The notes under the pieces: generated by a model | What the model saw: only the letters and a program-made list of their open reading frames with translations | What the model was told of the DNA's origin: nothing | The model's database searches: none | Program-made: the position numbers and the translations under genes | Source of the DNA: a halophilic archaeon | GTDB taxonomy: Archaea; Halobacteriota; Halobacteria; Halobacteriales; Haladaptataceae | DNA length: 64,000 nt | Direction: 5' to 3' | Assembly: GCA_003298465.1 (NCBI GenBank) | Contig: QNGA01000010.1 | Span: 138,647-202,646 of the forward strand | Shown here: piece by piece, positions 1 through 9,191 of the stretch | Layout: every line of letters begins with the position of its first letter | Numbering within the stretch: position 1 is the first letter of the stretch

Positions 1-36
1 GTCGAGGGACTCACGGCCGGCACCGGCAAGGCCTGA
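1..36 (+). CDS. 3' end of a gene cut by the window edge
   Basis: Frame 1 stays open from the first base and ends at a TGA at 34-36, giving a tail that reads VEGLTAGTGKA. This could be the C-terminus of a gene starting outside the window, perhaps part of the sugar module that follows. Eleven residues are too few to name a family, and the open frame could be chance. Confidence 0.3.
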   Translation, partial: VEGLTAGTGKA

Positions 37-148
37 CTCGCCGCCCTCTTTTCCCGCCCGGTCGCCGAGGCGTCTCCAGTCGCACCGTGTCCGTACTCGC
101 AGTACTCTCCAGCGTCGTCCTCCGCCAGTTCAGGTAGAAGAGAAACCG

Positions 149-1117
149 CTACTCGACGCCGTTGACGACGTTCCACGGTTCGCCGCCCGAGAGGACGGAC
201 GCGACGATTTCGGCGACCGTTCGACGCCGCTCCTCGTTCGCCTCCTCGGAGTACCAGGCGACGTGGGGCGTTGCCACGACGCGGTCGTGGTCGCGCAGCG
301 GGGCGTCGGCCGCCGGCGGTTCGTCGGGGAAGACGTCCAGGCCGGCGCCGGCTATCTCCCCGGCGTTCAGCGCGTCGAGCAGCGCGTCACCGTCGACGAT
401 GGGGCCGCGCGCGACGTTCACGAGGTACGCCGAGTCCTTCATGCGGGCGAACGCCTCGGCGTCGAACAATCCGCGAGTGTCGTCCGTCAGCGGCGAGTGG
501 ACGCTCACGAAGTCCGCGCGTTCGAGCAGTTCCTCGAACGCGACGAGGTCCGCGGGGTCGTCCGCGAGGTCGTCGGCGGAGAGGAACGGGTCGCTGGCGA
601 GCACGTCCGCGCCCAGCGACGCGGCGCGGGCACCGACCTCGCGGCCGATAGCGCCGTACCCGACGACGCCGACGGTCCGCGTCGAGAACCGGTGGACCGG
701 GGTACCGACGTCGCGGTTCCACTCGCCCCGCTCGACCGAACGGTCGTAGCGGGGGACGCTGCGGGCCATCGAGAGGAGCAGCGCGAGCGCGTGCGTCGAC
801 ACCTCCTCGAGACAGTAGTCGGGGACGTTCGTGACGGGGATGTCGCGGTCGGCGGCCGCGTCCACGTCGACGTTGTCGACGCCGATGCCGTACCGGGAGA
901 TGACCCGGACGTCGTCCATCACGGCGATGGCGTCCGCGTCGACGTCGTAGCGGAGGTTGATGACCGCGTCGGCGGCCGCGAGCGTCTCCTCGACGTCTTC
1001 GGCGGTTTCGCCGACGTCGTCGGTGAGTTCCACGACCTCCGCGAGGTGGCCGAGGACGGACCGCTCGATGGACAGGTCTTCGAAGTCGTGGTCGGTGACG
1101 ACTACGGTGTGAGTCAT
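149..1117 (-). CDS. D-isomer-specific 2-hydroxyacid dehydrogenase
   Basis: This 322-residue cytoplasmic NAD(P)-dependent oxidoreductase would interconvert a 2-hydroxyacid and a 2-ketoacid. The Rossmann signature GYGAIG lies at residues 153-158. The family's catalytic triad is visible as Arg237 (NVARGP), Glu266 (VFPDEPP) and His285 (ATPHVAWYSEE). Length and domain order are normal for the D-lactate/phosphoglycerate dehydrogenase superfamily. It lies 7 bases downstream of the sugar-acid dehydratase and is probably cotranscribed with it, so a role in sugar-acid or keto-acid metabolism is likely. The substrate cannot be read from the sequence. Confidence 0.9.
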   Translation of the reverse strand: MTHTVVVTDHDFEDLSIERSVLGHLAEVVELTDDVGETAEDVEETLAAADAVINLRYDVDADAIAVMDDVRVISRYGIGVDNVDVDAAADRDIPVTNVPDYCLEEVSTHALALLLSMARSVPRYDRSVERGEWNRDVGTPVHRFSTRTVGVVGYGAIGREVGARAASLGADVLASDPFLSADDLADDPADLVAFEELLERADFVSVHSPLTDDTRGLFDAEAFARMKDSAYLVNVARGPIVDGDALLDALNAGEIAGAGLDVFPDEPPAADAPLRDHDRVVATPHVAWYSEEANEERRRTVAEIVASVLSGGEPWNVVNGVE

Positions 1118-1124
1118 GGAGAGG

Positions 1125-2387
1125 TCAGACGACGAGTTCGGAGCCGTCGGTCAGGTACCGCTCGCACAGGTCGCGGTTCAGTTCCACGCCGAGACCCGGT
1201 CCCTCCGGCACGTCGACGTACCCGTCCTCGAGGATGGGACCGCTTCCCTCGGTCCTGACGGCCATCTCGTTCCACCACGGGACGTCGCGGGAGTGCCACT
1301 CCATGCAGAGGAAGTTGGGAATCGCCGCGGAAACGTGGGCGCCGGCCACGGTACCGAGAGGGCTCGAGATGTTGTGCGAGGCGATGGGGATGCCGTAGAG
1401 GTCACAGACGGTCGCGATGTCGACGTACTCACCGAGGCCGCCGCACTTGTTCACGTCGGGGGCGGCGATGTCCATCATGCCCTGACGGGCGGCCTTGTTG
1501 AACTGGTCGACCGTGACGAGGTTCTCGCCCGTGAGTACGGGAAGGTCGAGTTTCTCGGTGACGCGCTTCTGGGCGTCCCACTTCTCCGGCGGAACCGGGT
1601 CCTCGAGCCACGCCAGGTCGAACCGTTCGAGTTTCTTCCCGAGGCGAACGGCCGTCTCGACGGTGAAGTTCCAGTGGAGGTCCATCCCGAGGTCGACGTC
1701 GTAGCCGATCTCGTCGCGGACCGCCTCGACCAGCGACACCTTGTGTTCCAGCGCCTCGTTGTCCATCCGGCGGTTGGCCTCGTCGTACGTCTCGTGGGTC
1801 GGGACGTCCAGGTCGAACTTCAGGGCCTCGAAGCCCTCGTCGACGACCTCGCGGGCCGCGCGGGCGTAGGACTCCGGCGTGTAGACGTCCTTCGGGTCGT
1901 GGCTCTCCGCCTCGCCGAGGGACTCGCCCGCGTGCGTGTCACAGTAAATCTTGACGCTGTCGCGATACTTCCCGCCCAGCAGTTCGTAGATGGGGACGTC
2001 GAACATCTTGCCCTTGATGTCGTAACAGGCCGTCTCGATGGCGGTGAACGCGGCCTGGCCGATGCGACCCGTGCCGGTGTAGCGCTGTTCGAGGAGTTCC
2101 CGCAGTCGGTGCGTGTCGAGGGGGTTCTCGCCCTCCAGGTCGACGGTCATCCGCTCGGCCATGTCGAGGGCCGCTTCGGCGCGGAAGGTCTCGCCGAGAC
2201 CGTAGACGCCGGCGTCGGTCTCGACCTTGACGATGCCCCACGTGAAGTTGCCGGCGATGGCCATCGTCTTCACGTCGGTGATTTCGACGTCCCGTTCCGA
2301 CGGTCGGTGGGTCTCCTCCACGCCCATGTCGCGCCAGGGAACGCCACCGCCCTGTGCGATGCGGTAGTCTGGCTTGTCGTTCGTCAT
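1125..2387 (-). CDS. Enolase-superfamily (mandelate racemase subgroup) sugar-acid dehydratase
   Basis: This 420-residue protein should remove water from an aldonic acid (xylonate, gluconate or galactonate type) to give a 2-keto-3-deoxy acid. Metal ligands are visible as Asp236 (GMDLHWNF), Glu262 (WLEDP) and Glu288 (LTGEN). The catalytic lysine motif is Lys190 in LKFDLD, and the Asp311/His338 pair (PDVNKCGG, SHN) is typical of sugar-acid dehydratases. A TATA-like TTTATT sits about 30 bases before the ATG. It diverges from the alpha-xylosidase across 138 bases, and the hydroxyacid dehydrogenase follows directly. Haloferax xylonate dehydratase belongs to this superfamily, so a xylose-pathway role fits, but substrate specificity is an inference. 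Confidence 0.88.
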   Translation of the reverse strand: MTNDKPDYRIAQGGGVPWRDMGVEETHRPSERDVEITDVKTMAIAGNFTWGIVKVETDAGVYGLGETFRAEAALDMAERMTVDLEGENPLDTHRLRELLEQRYTGTGRIGQAAFTAIETACYDIKGKMFDVPIYELLGGKYRDSVKIYCDTHAGESLGEAESHDPKDVYTPESYARAAREVVDEGFEALKFDLDVPTHETYDEANRRMDNEALEHKVSLVEAVRDEIGYDVDLGMDLHWNFTVETAVRLGKKLERFDLAWLEDPVPPEKWDAQKRVTEKLDLPVLTGENLVTVDQFNKAARQGMMDIAAPDVNKCGGLGEYVDIATVCDLYGIPIASHNISSPLGTVAGAHVSAAIPNFLCMEWHSRDVPWWNEMAVRTEGSGPILEDGYVDVPEGPGLGVELNRDLCERYLTDGSELVV

Positions 2388-2525
2388 CGTGTGTGTTCTT
2401 TCCCAACGGGCGAATAAAGATTGCGGTCACGGCAGTGGCAGAACAGGAGACGGGAAGGGTCCGCGACGAGCGTCGGAGTCGACGGGGTAGTTTTAATAGT
2501 GCCACCCTCCCTAAATCGACTGTCA
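2388..2525. promoter_or_regulatory. Divergent promoter region, dehydratase / alpha-xylosidase
   Basis: These 138 bases separate two divergent genes. On the plus strand TTTTAATA at 2491-2498 lies 28 bases before the ATG at 2526, implying a nearly leaderless transcript. On the minus strand TTTATT near 2414-2420 serves the dehydratase. Coordinated control by the nearby IclR regulator is plausible, but I see no clear operator. Confidence 0.6.
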
Positions 2526-4865
2526 ATGACGAGCGAACGCATTACCGTCGCGGCGGTCGACGACTACTCCGTCGACGGAACCGACGTCACGCTGGACTGT
2601 GCGACCGACGCGCCGGAGACGGCGACGGCGCGCACGCTCCCCGTGACGCTCGAGTTCTACGACCCCAGGACGTTCAGATTCGCGCTCCGGGCGAACCCGG
2701 AAGTGAGCGCCGACCGGCAGTACCCCGAGTTCGACGAGGAGGCGGTCGCCGAGGACTTCGCGCTCGACGCGACCGAGACGAACGGGGACCTCGTCCTCGA
2801 CACGGGCGAACTCCAGGTCGTCGTCGGCCTCGACGAGTGGAGCTTTCGCGTCGAGGACGACGGCGAATCGATTCTGCGGGAACAGCGCCGCGACCTGGAC
2901 GTGTTCGCGCGGTCGCGCGTGGACCCGCTCGGGGTCACCCAGGAGGAGATCAACCACAACCCTCGACGCGTCGCGGAAACGGGGACCGCGTTCGGTCTCG
3001 ACCCGGACGAGAAGCTCTACGGAGCGGGCGAGCAGTTCGTCGAGTTCGACCGTCGCGGTCGGGAGATCGACCTCTGGCACGAGGAGCCGCTCGGCACGGA
3101 GACGCCGCGAGCGTACAAGAACGTCCCCTTCCACCTCTCGACGAAGGGGTACGGGATGCTCGTGGACACGACGGCGCGCGTCCACTACGACTTCGGAAAG
3201 ACGTCGACGGCCAGCGCGTCGGTCTCGGTCGCCGACGACGCGTTCGCGTTCGTCTTCTTCTACGGCCCCGAGTTCGACGACGTTCTGCGAAGGTACACCG
3301 CGCTCACCGGTCGGCCGAACCGTCCGCCGAAGTGGAGCTTCGGCACCTGGATGTCGCGACTGGGCTACGAGTCGCGCGACCAGCTGGAAGCCATCGCCGA
3401 CCGACTGCGCGAGGAGCGGATCCCGAGCGACGTCCTCCACCTCGACCCGTTCTGGATGCGGGACCGCTCCTCGACGGACCTGGAGTGGGACACCGAGCAG
3501 TTCCCCGACCCCGAAGGGATGATCGAGGGACTGAACGAGGACGGCTTCCACCTCTCGCTCTGGGAGCATCCTCACGTCCCCGTCGGTACGGACGCGTTCG
3601 ACGAAGCGGCGCGGGAGGGGTACTTCGTCACCGACGGTACCGGAAAACCGTACGTGATGGACAACACGTGCCAGGGCGACTACCGGGGGGCGCTCGTGGA
3701 CTTCACGGACCCCGACGCAGTCGAGTGGTGGAAGGACAAGCACCGCCGCCTGCTGGAGATGGGCGTGGACGTGTTCAAGACGGACTACGGGGAGTACGTC
3801 CCCGAAGACGCGGTCTTCGCGAACGGAAAGAGCGGGCGGTCGATGCACAATCTCTACCCCTACCTGTACAACGAGGCGGTCTACGAGGTGGTCGGCGAGG
3901 TCAACGGCGAAGACGAGGGCATCGTCTGGGGTCGCTCGGCCTGGACGGGGAGCCAGCGGTTCCCGATGCACTGGGGCGGCGACCCGCAGACGACCTGGAA
4001 CGGCATGAGCGCGGCGTTGCGGGGCGGCCTGTCGGCGTCGCTGTCCGGCATCGCCTACTGGAGCCACGACATCGGCGGGTTCCGCGGGACGCCCACGGAC
4101 GCGCTCTACGCCCGGTGGTCGCAGTTCGGTCTCCTGTCGAGCAACGCGCGCTGCCACGGGACCACGCCCCGGGAGCCCTGGGAGTTCGGCGAGGACGCGC
4201 TGGACGTGTTCCGCGAGTACTCGCGCGTCCGATACTCGCTGTTGCCGTACATCTACACGTACGCGGAGATCGCCGCGCGGACCGGCCTCCCCGTGATCCG
4301 TCCGCTCGTCCTGGAGTACCAGGACGACCCGAACACCCACCGCCTCGACACGCAGTACCTCGTGGGCACCGACCTGCTCGTCGCGCCGGTGTTCGAGGAG
4401 TCGGGGACGCGGGACGTCTACCTCCCCGAAGGTGAGTGGGTGGACTTCTGGACCGACGAACGGTACGAGGGAGAGAGGACCGCCAGCGTCGACGCGCCGC
4501 TGGAGGTCATGCCGATGTTCGTCCGTGCCGGTAGCGTCGTTCCCCGACGCGAACCGACCGAGACGGTACGGGCGGGGACGCCGGAGTCGCTGACGCTCGA
4601 CGCGACGCTCGACGCCGAGGGAGCCGCCAGCGGCCGGTTCTACGACGTTGACGGCGACGAACTCGTGGACGTGGCGGTCGCCACCGAGGACGGGACGCTC
4701 TCCGTCTCGCTCGGCGAACTGACCGCCGACGCCGTCACCGTCGAGGCCGACGGAGCGACGCCGGACGCGGTCGCTGTCGACGGGGCCGCCTTCGAGCGCG
4801 TCGACGGGACGCCGACGAGCGGCGAGTGGACGGTGGACGACGGCAGCGTGATCGTCGCCGCGTAG
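2526..4865 (+). CDS. GH31 family alpha-xylosidase (YicI-like)
   Basis: This 779-residue glycoside hydrolase would release alpha-linked xylose, or less likely glucose, from oligosaccharide ends. The nucleophile is Asp420 in the motif KTDYGE, which is characteristic of alpha-xylosidases rather than the WNDMNE type of alpha-glucosidases. The acid/base is Asp486 in HWGGDPQTTW. The 66-residue spacing of the two aspartates equals that of E. coli YicI (416/482). There is no signal peptide, so it acts inside the cell on imported xylosides. The frame is open upstream from 2421, but the ATG at 2526 is preferred because the TATA box lies 28 bases before it. The beta-sandwich C-terminal domain is complete. 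Confidence 0.9.
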   Translation: MTSERITVAAVDDYSVDGTDVTLDCATDAPETATARTLPVTLEFYDPRTFRFALRANPEVSADRQYPEFDEEAVAEDFALDATETNGDLVLDTGELQVVVGLDEWSFRVEDDGESILREQRRDLDVFARSRVDPLGVTQEEINHNPRRVAETGTAFGLDPDEKLYGAGEQFVEFDRRGREIDLWHEEPLGTETPRAYKNVPFHLSTKGYGMLVDTTARVHYDFGKTSTASASVSVADDAFAFVFFYGPEFDDVLRRYTALTGRPNRPPKWSFGTWMSRLGYESRDQLEAIADRLREERIPSDVLHLDPFWMRDRSSTDLEWDTEQFPDPEGMIEGLNEDGFHLSLWEHPHVPVGTDAFDEAAREGYFVTDGTGKPYVMDNTCQGDYRGALVDFTDPDAVEWWKDKHRRLLEMGVDVFKTDYGEYVPEDAVFANGKSGRSMHNLYPYLYNEAVYEVVGEVNGEDEGIVWGRSAWTGSQRFPMHWGGDPQTTWNGMSAALRGGLSASLSGIAYWSHDIGGFRGTPTDALYARWSQFGLLSSNARCHGTTPREPWEFGEDALDVFREYSRVRYSLLPYIYTYAEIAARTGLPVIRPLVLEYQDDPNTHRLDTQYLVGTDLLVAPVFEESGTRDVYLPEGEWVDFWTDERYEGERTASVDAPLEVMPMFVRAGSVVPRREPTETVRAGTPESLTLDATLDAEGAASGRFYDVDGDELVDVAVATEDGTLSVSLGELTADAVTVEADGATPDAVAVDGAAFERVDGTPTSGEWTVDDGSVIVAA

Positions 4866-4934
4866 CCCAGCGGACGAGAGGTGGTTTTATTAACCGGGCT
4901 GGTAAACTATGCCACAACAGACAACAGGTGAACG
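4866..4934 (+). promoter_or_regulatory. Promoter of the ABC ATPase gene
   Basis: TTTTATTAA at about 4885-4893 is a good archaeal TATA element. It would place transcription start near 4917, about 18 bases before the ATG. The ATPase gene therefore has its own promoter and is not only read through from the xylosidase gene. Confidence 0.5.
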
Positions 4935-6065
4935 ATGGGACAGCTAAAACTCAAAGACCTGGTGAAAGTGTTCGACACGGGAGAGAACGAAATCGTAGCA
5001 GTCGACGACCTCGACGTGACAGTCGACGACGGGGACTTCCTCGTCCTCGTCGGGCCGTCCGGGTGCGGTAAGTCGACGACGCTCCGGTGTATCGCCGGAC
5101 TGGAGACGGTGACGTCGGGACAGATACTGCTCGACGACCGCGAGATAACCCACCTCAAGCCGAAGGAACGCGACATGGCGATGGTGTTCCAGAACTACGC
5201 CCTCTACCCGCACATGTCCGTTCGGAAGAACATCGGCTACGGGTTGAAGATCACCACCGATCTCGACAAAAGCGAAATCGACGAACGCGTCGAAGAGACG
5301 GCGACGCTGCTCGAAATCGAGGAGTTGCTCGGCAAGAAGCCCTCCGAACTCTCCGGCGGCCAGCAACAGCGCGTCGCGCTCGGGCGCGCCATCATCCGGG
5401 AACCCGAAGTGTTCCTGATGGACGAACCGCTCAGCAATCTCGACGCGAAGCTGCGGACGACGATGCGCACCGAGATTCAACAGCTCCAGCAGGACATGGG
5501 CGTGACCACCATCTACGTGACCCACGACCAGACGGAGGCGATGACGATGGGTGATTACATCGCCGTCCTCAACGACGGGAAACTCCAGCAGCTCGGTACG
5601 CCGCTCGAATGCTATCACAAACCCAGGAACCGTTTCGTCGCGGGGTTCATCGGGTCACCCTCGATGAACTTCTTCGACGTGAAACGCGGCGGAAACGTTC
5701 TCGAACACGAGGCGTTCACATACGCGATCTCCGGCGAGACCGTCGACGCCATCGACGAGGCGTCCGACCGGTTGACGATGGGTATCCGCCCCGAACACAT
5801 CGCCATCGTCGACGAGAACGTGGAGAACGCCGTTCGGACCGAAGTCGAAGTGGTCGAACCCATGGGGGAACTCAGTTACGTCTACCTCACGATCGGCGAG
5901 GCGACGTACACTGCGAGCGTCAGTGGAGAAATGCGTCTCTCCTCCGGCGACGTCGTCGACGTCGAGTTTCCGGAGGACAAGATTCACCTCTTCGACACCG
6001 AGACGGGCGAGGCCGTGAAGAACAGCCGAACGACCGAGACCGTCGAATCGGCGTCTCGAGTCTGA
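4935..6065 (+). CDS. ABC transporter ATP-binding protein, MalK/UgpC type (CUT1 sugar importer)
   Basis: This 376-residue cytoplasmic ATPase would power a carbohydrate importer. Walker A GPSGCGKST is at residues 40-48, the Q-loop in VFQNYALYPHM near 85, the signature LSGGQ at 139-143, Walker B FLMDEP near 160-165, and the switch histidine in YVTHDQ. The C-terminal ~130 residues form the OB-like regulatory domain (MGIRPEHI) found in MalK. No permease or binding-protein gene lies nearby, so it must serve a transporter encoded elsewhere. In Haloferax the xylose/arabinose importer uses two such ATPases, so its place between an alpha-xylosidase and an IclR regulator suggests pentose or xyloside uptake. 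That link is inference. Confidence 0.92.
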   Translation: MGQLKLKDLVKVFDTGENEIVAVDDLDVTVDDGDFLVLVGPSGCGKSTTLRCIAGLETVTSGQILLDDREITHLKPKERDMAMVFQNYALYPHMSVRKNIGYGLKITTDLDKSEIDERVEETATLLEIEELLGKKPSELSGGQQQRVALGRAIIREPEVFLMDEPLSNLDAKLRTTMRTEIQQLQQDMGVTTIYVTHDQTEAMTMGDYIAVLNDGKLQQLGTPLECYHKPRNRFVAGFIGSPSMNFFDVKRGGNVLEHEAFTYAISGETVDAIDEASDRLTMGIRPEHIAIVDENVENAVRTEVEVVEPMGELSYVYLTIGEATYTASVSGEMRLSSGDVVDVEFPEDKIHLFDTETGEAVKNSRTTETVESASRV

Positions 6066-6193
6066 CCGCGACCCCCGTTCCGGGACTGATTTTCGCCACG
6101 GTCGAGTGGGTAGCTGCGGGACGGTGACCGATCGACCTCGAGGAGCGTTCGCTAGTCGCAAACGATATGGGGCTGTGTCGAGTACGACCACGT

Positions 6194-6973
6194 ATGAGCA
6201 AGCAAGACGGTCCAAGCGGCGAGGGACGGCGGGTGAAGGCCGTCCAGACGACGACAGAGATCCTCGAAGCGCTGCGGGAACTCGACGGGGCCGGCGTCAC
6301 CGAGCTGGCCGACCATCTCGACATCGCCAAAGCGACGGTGCACAGCCATCTCGCAACGCTCGTCGACAACGAGTTCGTCGTCAAGCGCGGCGACGAGTAC
6401 CGCGTCAGTCTTCGGTTCGTCGACTTCGGGGAGTACGCGAAGTCGAACGTCGACATCTACGAGATAACGAAGAAGGAGGTAGACCGACTGGCCGAGGAGA
6501 CCGGCGAAGTCGCCCAGTTCATGATAGAGGAACACGGGAAAGGCGTCTACCTCCACAAGGCGAGCGGAGAAAACGCCATCCAGACGGCGTCGTACACGGG
6601 CAACCGGAAGGACCTCCACTGCACGGCGCTCGGAAAGGCGATACTCTCGCAGCTTTCCGGAACGAGAGTCGACGAGATCATCGACAAAACGGGATTACCT
6701 CAGCGGACTCCGAACACCGTTTCCACTCGCGACGAGCTGTTCGAAGAGCTCGAGACGATACGCGAGCAGAAAGTCGCGTTCGACGACGAGGAGATCCTCC
6801 AGGGGCTGCGATGCGTGGCCGCACCGATAGCGCATCCGAACGGCGATATCCAGGGCGCAATCAGCATCTCCGGCCCGACCAGCCGGTTCAAGGGCGACAG
6901 GTTCCGGGAGGAACTGCCCGAAATCGTCCGCGGTGCGGCCAACGTCATCGAAGTGAACGCGACGCAGGTGTAG
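6194..6973 (+). CDS. IclR family transcriptional regulator
   Basis: This 259-residue DNA-binding protein has an N-terminal winged helix (VKAVQTTTEILEAL, then TELADHLDIAKATVHSHLATL) and a C-terminal IclR effector domain (CTALGKAIL, RCVAAPI, ISGPTSRF). An upstream in-frame start at 6167 exists, but MSKQDG at 6194 gives the usual family N-terminus. IclR proteins bind small metabolites, often sugar acids. Its position at the end of the xyloside/sugar-acid cluster suggests it controls that cluster, as XacR does for pentose catabolism in Haloferax. Confidence 0.9.
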   Translation: MSKQDGPSGEGRRVKAVQTTTEILEALRELDGAGVTELADHLDIAKATVHSHLATLVDNEFVVKRGDEYRVSLRFVDFGEYAKSNVDIYEITKKEVDRLAEETGEVAQFMIEEHGKGVYLHKASGENAIQTASYTGNRKDLHCTALGKAILSQLSGTRVDEIIDKTGLPQRTPNTVSTRDELFEELETIREQKVAFDDEEILQGLRCVAAPIAHPNGDIQGAISISGPTSRFKGDRFREELPEIVRGAANVIEVNATQV

Positions 6974-7535
6974 TCGTTCGCCCATCGCGAATCCGGAGTC
7001 ACAGAGTGTGAGAGCGCGAATCTGAGGAGTTTCCGCACGTAATCGAGCGAAAAGTGACGAGATGCGCCAGCTCAGCGGGTAGTACCGCCGCTTTGAGCCG
7101 TTTTCCGTCGGAACCGGTCGATCCCCGGATTCGTGGACGGTGAACGGCGTCGCTATCGATCGGTTTAGCGGGAGCAACGGTCGGTAGAACGCCGTTCGTC
7201 CGTTCTCGACGCCTCTTCGGTCACCGGATCTCCTCGCTGTCGGAGCGTGCGAAAAGCGTAGACGTCGGCCGGTGCCATCGCTCTTCTCGCCAGTTTCGCC
7301 GTCTCACCGCTGCGTACCACCGACCGACGCACGGGGTCGCCCCACTGCTCCCGTACGCAGCCGTGTTCGCCGATTGCGAACGTAATGGTCGAGTCTCGAT
7401 CACGACGCTTGGCGGACGGAACGGCTCTGGAGACGTCGGTCCAGTGCCGCGACCGTACCGTCCGCTCCGGCGTTGTTCGTACGTGGAAGGGTCTTCGCCA
7501 TCCCTGTTACAGCTCTAAATCTGTAATACCGGGGT
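6974..7535. other. Gene-free stretch between iclR and rdfA
   Basis: I see no convincing gene in these 562 bases. Short open frames on both strands show no recognisable motifs. The last 30 bases hold the dyad TTACAG-N9-TGTAAT at 7507-7527, described separately. Confidence 0.5.
7507..7527. repeat. TTACAG-N9-TGTAAT element, copy 1 (3' side of rdfA)
   Basis: The 21-bp element has arms TTACAG and TGTAAT around a 9-base AT-rich core, with a local TTACAG/CTGTAA inverted repeat. An element with the same arms and spacer length lies at 8271-8291 on the other side of the gene. Confidence 0.5.
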
Positions 7536-8153
7536 TCACTCCGAGCGGGGGCAGGCGCAACCACCGTCTTCGAGGAGTTCGTCGACCGTGTACGACCGAC
7601 CGCACGTGTCACAGAGCACGCGCACGTCGACGATGACGTCGAAGTCCCCCAGCGTGATGCGGTCGGTGGTTTCGAGGTTCTCGAGCGTCGTCTCCGTGAC
7701 GGCTGCAGTCCTCGTCCGCAATCGCTGTACGGTTTCGGCACCCTTCTCGACCTGATCCGTCTCGTCCGCGCTCGACTCGTAACTCACGCCGCGATGTTTC
7801 GTCAGGTACGTGTGAATCGCCTGATGGGTGACGAAGTCGTCTTCGAGTTCCTCGACGGCGACGCCGTCGCGTGCGAGCGCGTTCCTCGTTTCGGTCCGCA
7901 CCCCGCTGCTCACCGAGTCGTCCGTCAACAGGCGGTACGTGTTCTCGACCTCGCCCTCCAGCGGCGAGGCACCCGCCCGGTCCAGCGCGGCCCGCAGCAC
8001 GGCCCGATTGAAGACGTCGGCGAGTTCACGGAGGCTGTACTCCTCCTCGTCGTCGCCCGTCCAGTACGCTTCGAGTTGCTCGCCCATCCCCGCCAGTTCG
8101 TACTCGTCGATTACCCGCTGAACTTTGCTTCGAGTACCCGAGTTCTCGCCCAT
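7536..8153 (-). CDS. rdfA: Rod-determining factor RdfA-like protein
   Basis: This 205-residue cytoplasmic protein matches my memory of the haloarchaeal RdfA family: an N-terminal RSKVxRVIDEYxL motif, LADVFNRAVLRAAL, EVENTYRLLTDD-VSSG-R, HQAIHTYLTKHRGVSYE, and a C-terminal possible zinc-binding part with CDTC and CAC. RdfA is needed for rod-shaped cells in Haloferax volcanii, and paralogues are common in haloarchaea. The gene stands alone between gene-poor stretches. The start ATG at 8153 begins with MGENSGTRSKV, as expected. I see no strong TATA box. A replicon-borne copy may be a paralogue rather than the main shape factor. Confidence 0.75.
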   Translation of the reverse strand: MGENSGTRSKVQRVIDEYELAGMGEQLEAYWTGDDEEEYSLRELADVFNRAVLRAALDRAGASPLEGEVENTYRLLTDDSVSSGVRTETRNALARDGVAVEELEDDFVTHQAIHTYLTKHRGVSYESSADETDQVEKGAETVQRLRTRTAAVTETTLENLETTDRITLGDFDVIVDVRVLCDTCGRSYTVDELLEDGGCACPRSE

Positions 8154-9191
8154 ACCACACAGTTGCTCTCGTTACACCTTTGACTGTTTCGGAGATGGAC
8201 TGCCGTTCCGACCACTCGCGGTGGCGGAGTCCCAGGTCACTCTCGGACGGAACGTCCCGGAGAAATCTCATTACAGGTATAGAAGTGTAATCGCAGGACG
8301 TGGCCGGCCGTCGCCTGCCGACGTATTCGGCTCGTCGAACTCGAATCAGCAGTCGAGGGGAGCCGACGTCGCCAACTCGGCTTACGCCGATTCCACGACG
8401 TAGCGAAGGGAAACCGTCAGACGGTCCGGGTGATGTCGTGAACGTCAGTCGCGGCGTTGGGTCTCCGAAAAATCCGAGCGGGTGAGCGAGGAGAGAGCGA
8501 TGGCCTACTGTCACGAGGATTCGTAGGTCCTCGTCGCCGCAGCGACGACATTCGAACGTAAGCACACCGGACGACGGGTCGGGCCCTCCGCCCAAGTCAG
8601 TGAGCTACCGCAGCCACATTGGTATAGCGGTATGAAGTTTAGGAGCGCGTGGTTAAGAGCGATTGGAGAAAAATCGATGGCCGCCACTGAGAGAAGTGAA
8701 AGTAGAGGGTACACGAGAGGTAGGTGTTCGACGGTTCCGGCTTTGAGAGAACGGACCGCAGTTCCCACGGCAGACGCTCCGGCGGGTCAGTTGCCGGTTT
8801 ACTGCCTCCGGACCGTCCGGTTCCATTCGCGAATCGTCGGCTGTAGATTGCAACGAGCAGGGGCCGACTTGACGGTCGAGGCTAGCAGACCCGACCGAAC
8901 GCCAGAACGTCGCCGTTCACCACTCGCGGTCCAGCACCGGGGCACGTTCCCGCCATCGATGCCTCTCGCGGCGAATCGTCCCGTCCTCGTCGGTCAGCGA
9001 CGGGGATCGCAAGACCTAGAGTCGCGTATCGCCCGGGGTTCCGTCCGATCCTCCTGACCGATCTCCGTCTCCCGACGTGAGAGAAGACCATCGCCCGCCG
9101 TCTCTCTGGGGGTCGGACGGGACTCCGCTGTAATTGGACGAGTTAGTGAAGAACACAGTCCGACAGCTGCGGTAAAGGTCCGTCGTCACGT
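8154..9191. other. Gene-poor region, possibly decayed
   Basis: About 1 kb without a gene I can support. A minus-strand frame starting at 8595 begins with a short stretch holding CRRCGDED, which looks like half of a zinc ribbon, but the rest runs into the rdfA coding region in another frame. It may be a gene remnant. Otherwise I see only a TTACAG-type dyad (8271-8291). Confidence 0.4.
8271..8291. repeat. TTACAG-N9-TGTAAT element, copy 2 (5' side of rdfA)
   Basis: The arms and spacer length match copy 1 at 7507-7527, and the two copies bracket rdfA. This one also reads as ATTACA...TGTAAT. It lies 118 bases upstream of the rdfA start, too far for a core promoter operator but possible for a regulator site or a mobile-element scar. 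Confidence 0.5.

Noticed and set aside
162..1258. Long plus-strand open frames opposite the hydroxyacid dehydrogenase gene
   Set aside because: GC-rich haloarchaeal genes leave long open frames on the opposite strand. The translations are Arg/Val-rich with no motif, while the minus-strand gene has full catalytic motifs.
2523..4340. 605-codon minus-strand frame over the alpha-xylosidase
   Set aside because: Shadow of the GH31 gene; no motif, and the plus strand has all catalytic residues.
8026..8768. Minus-strand frames with CRRCGDED and QCGCG segments as a zinc protein gene
   Set aside because: The frame that holds CRRC runs into rdfA in another frame and loses sense after about 40 codons. 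At best a remnant.
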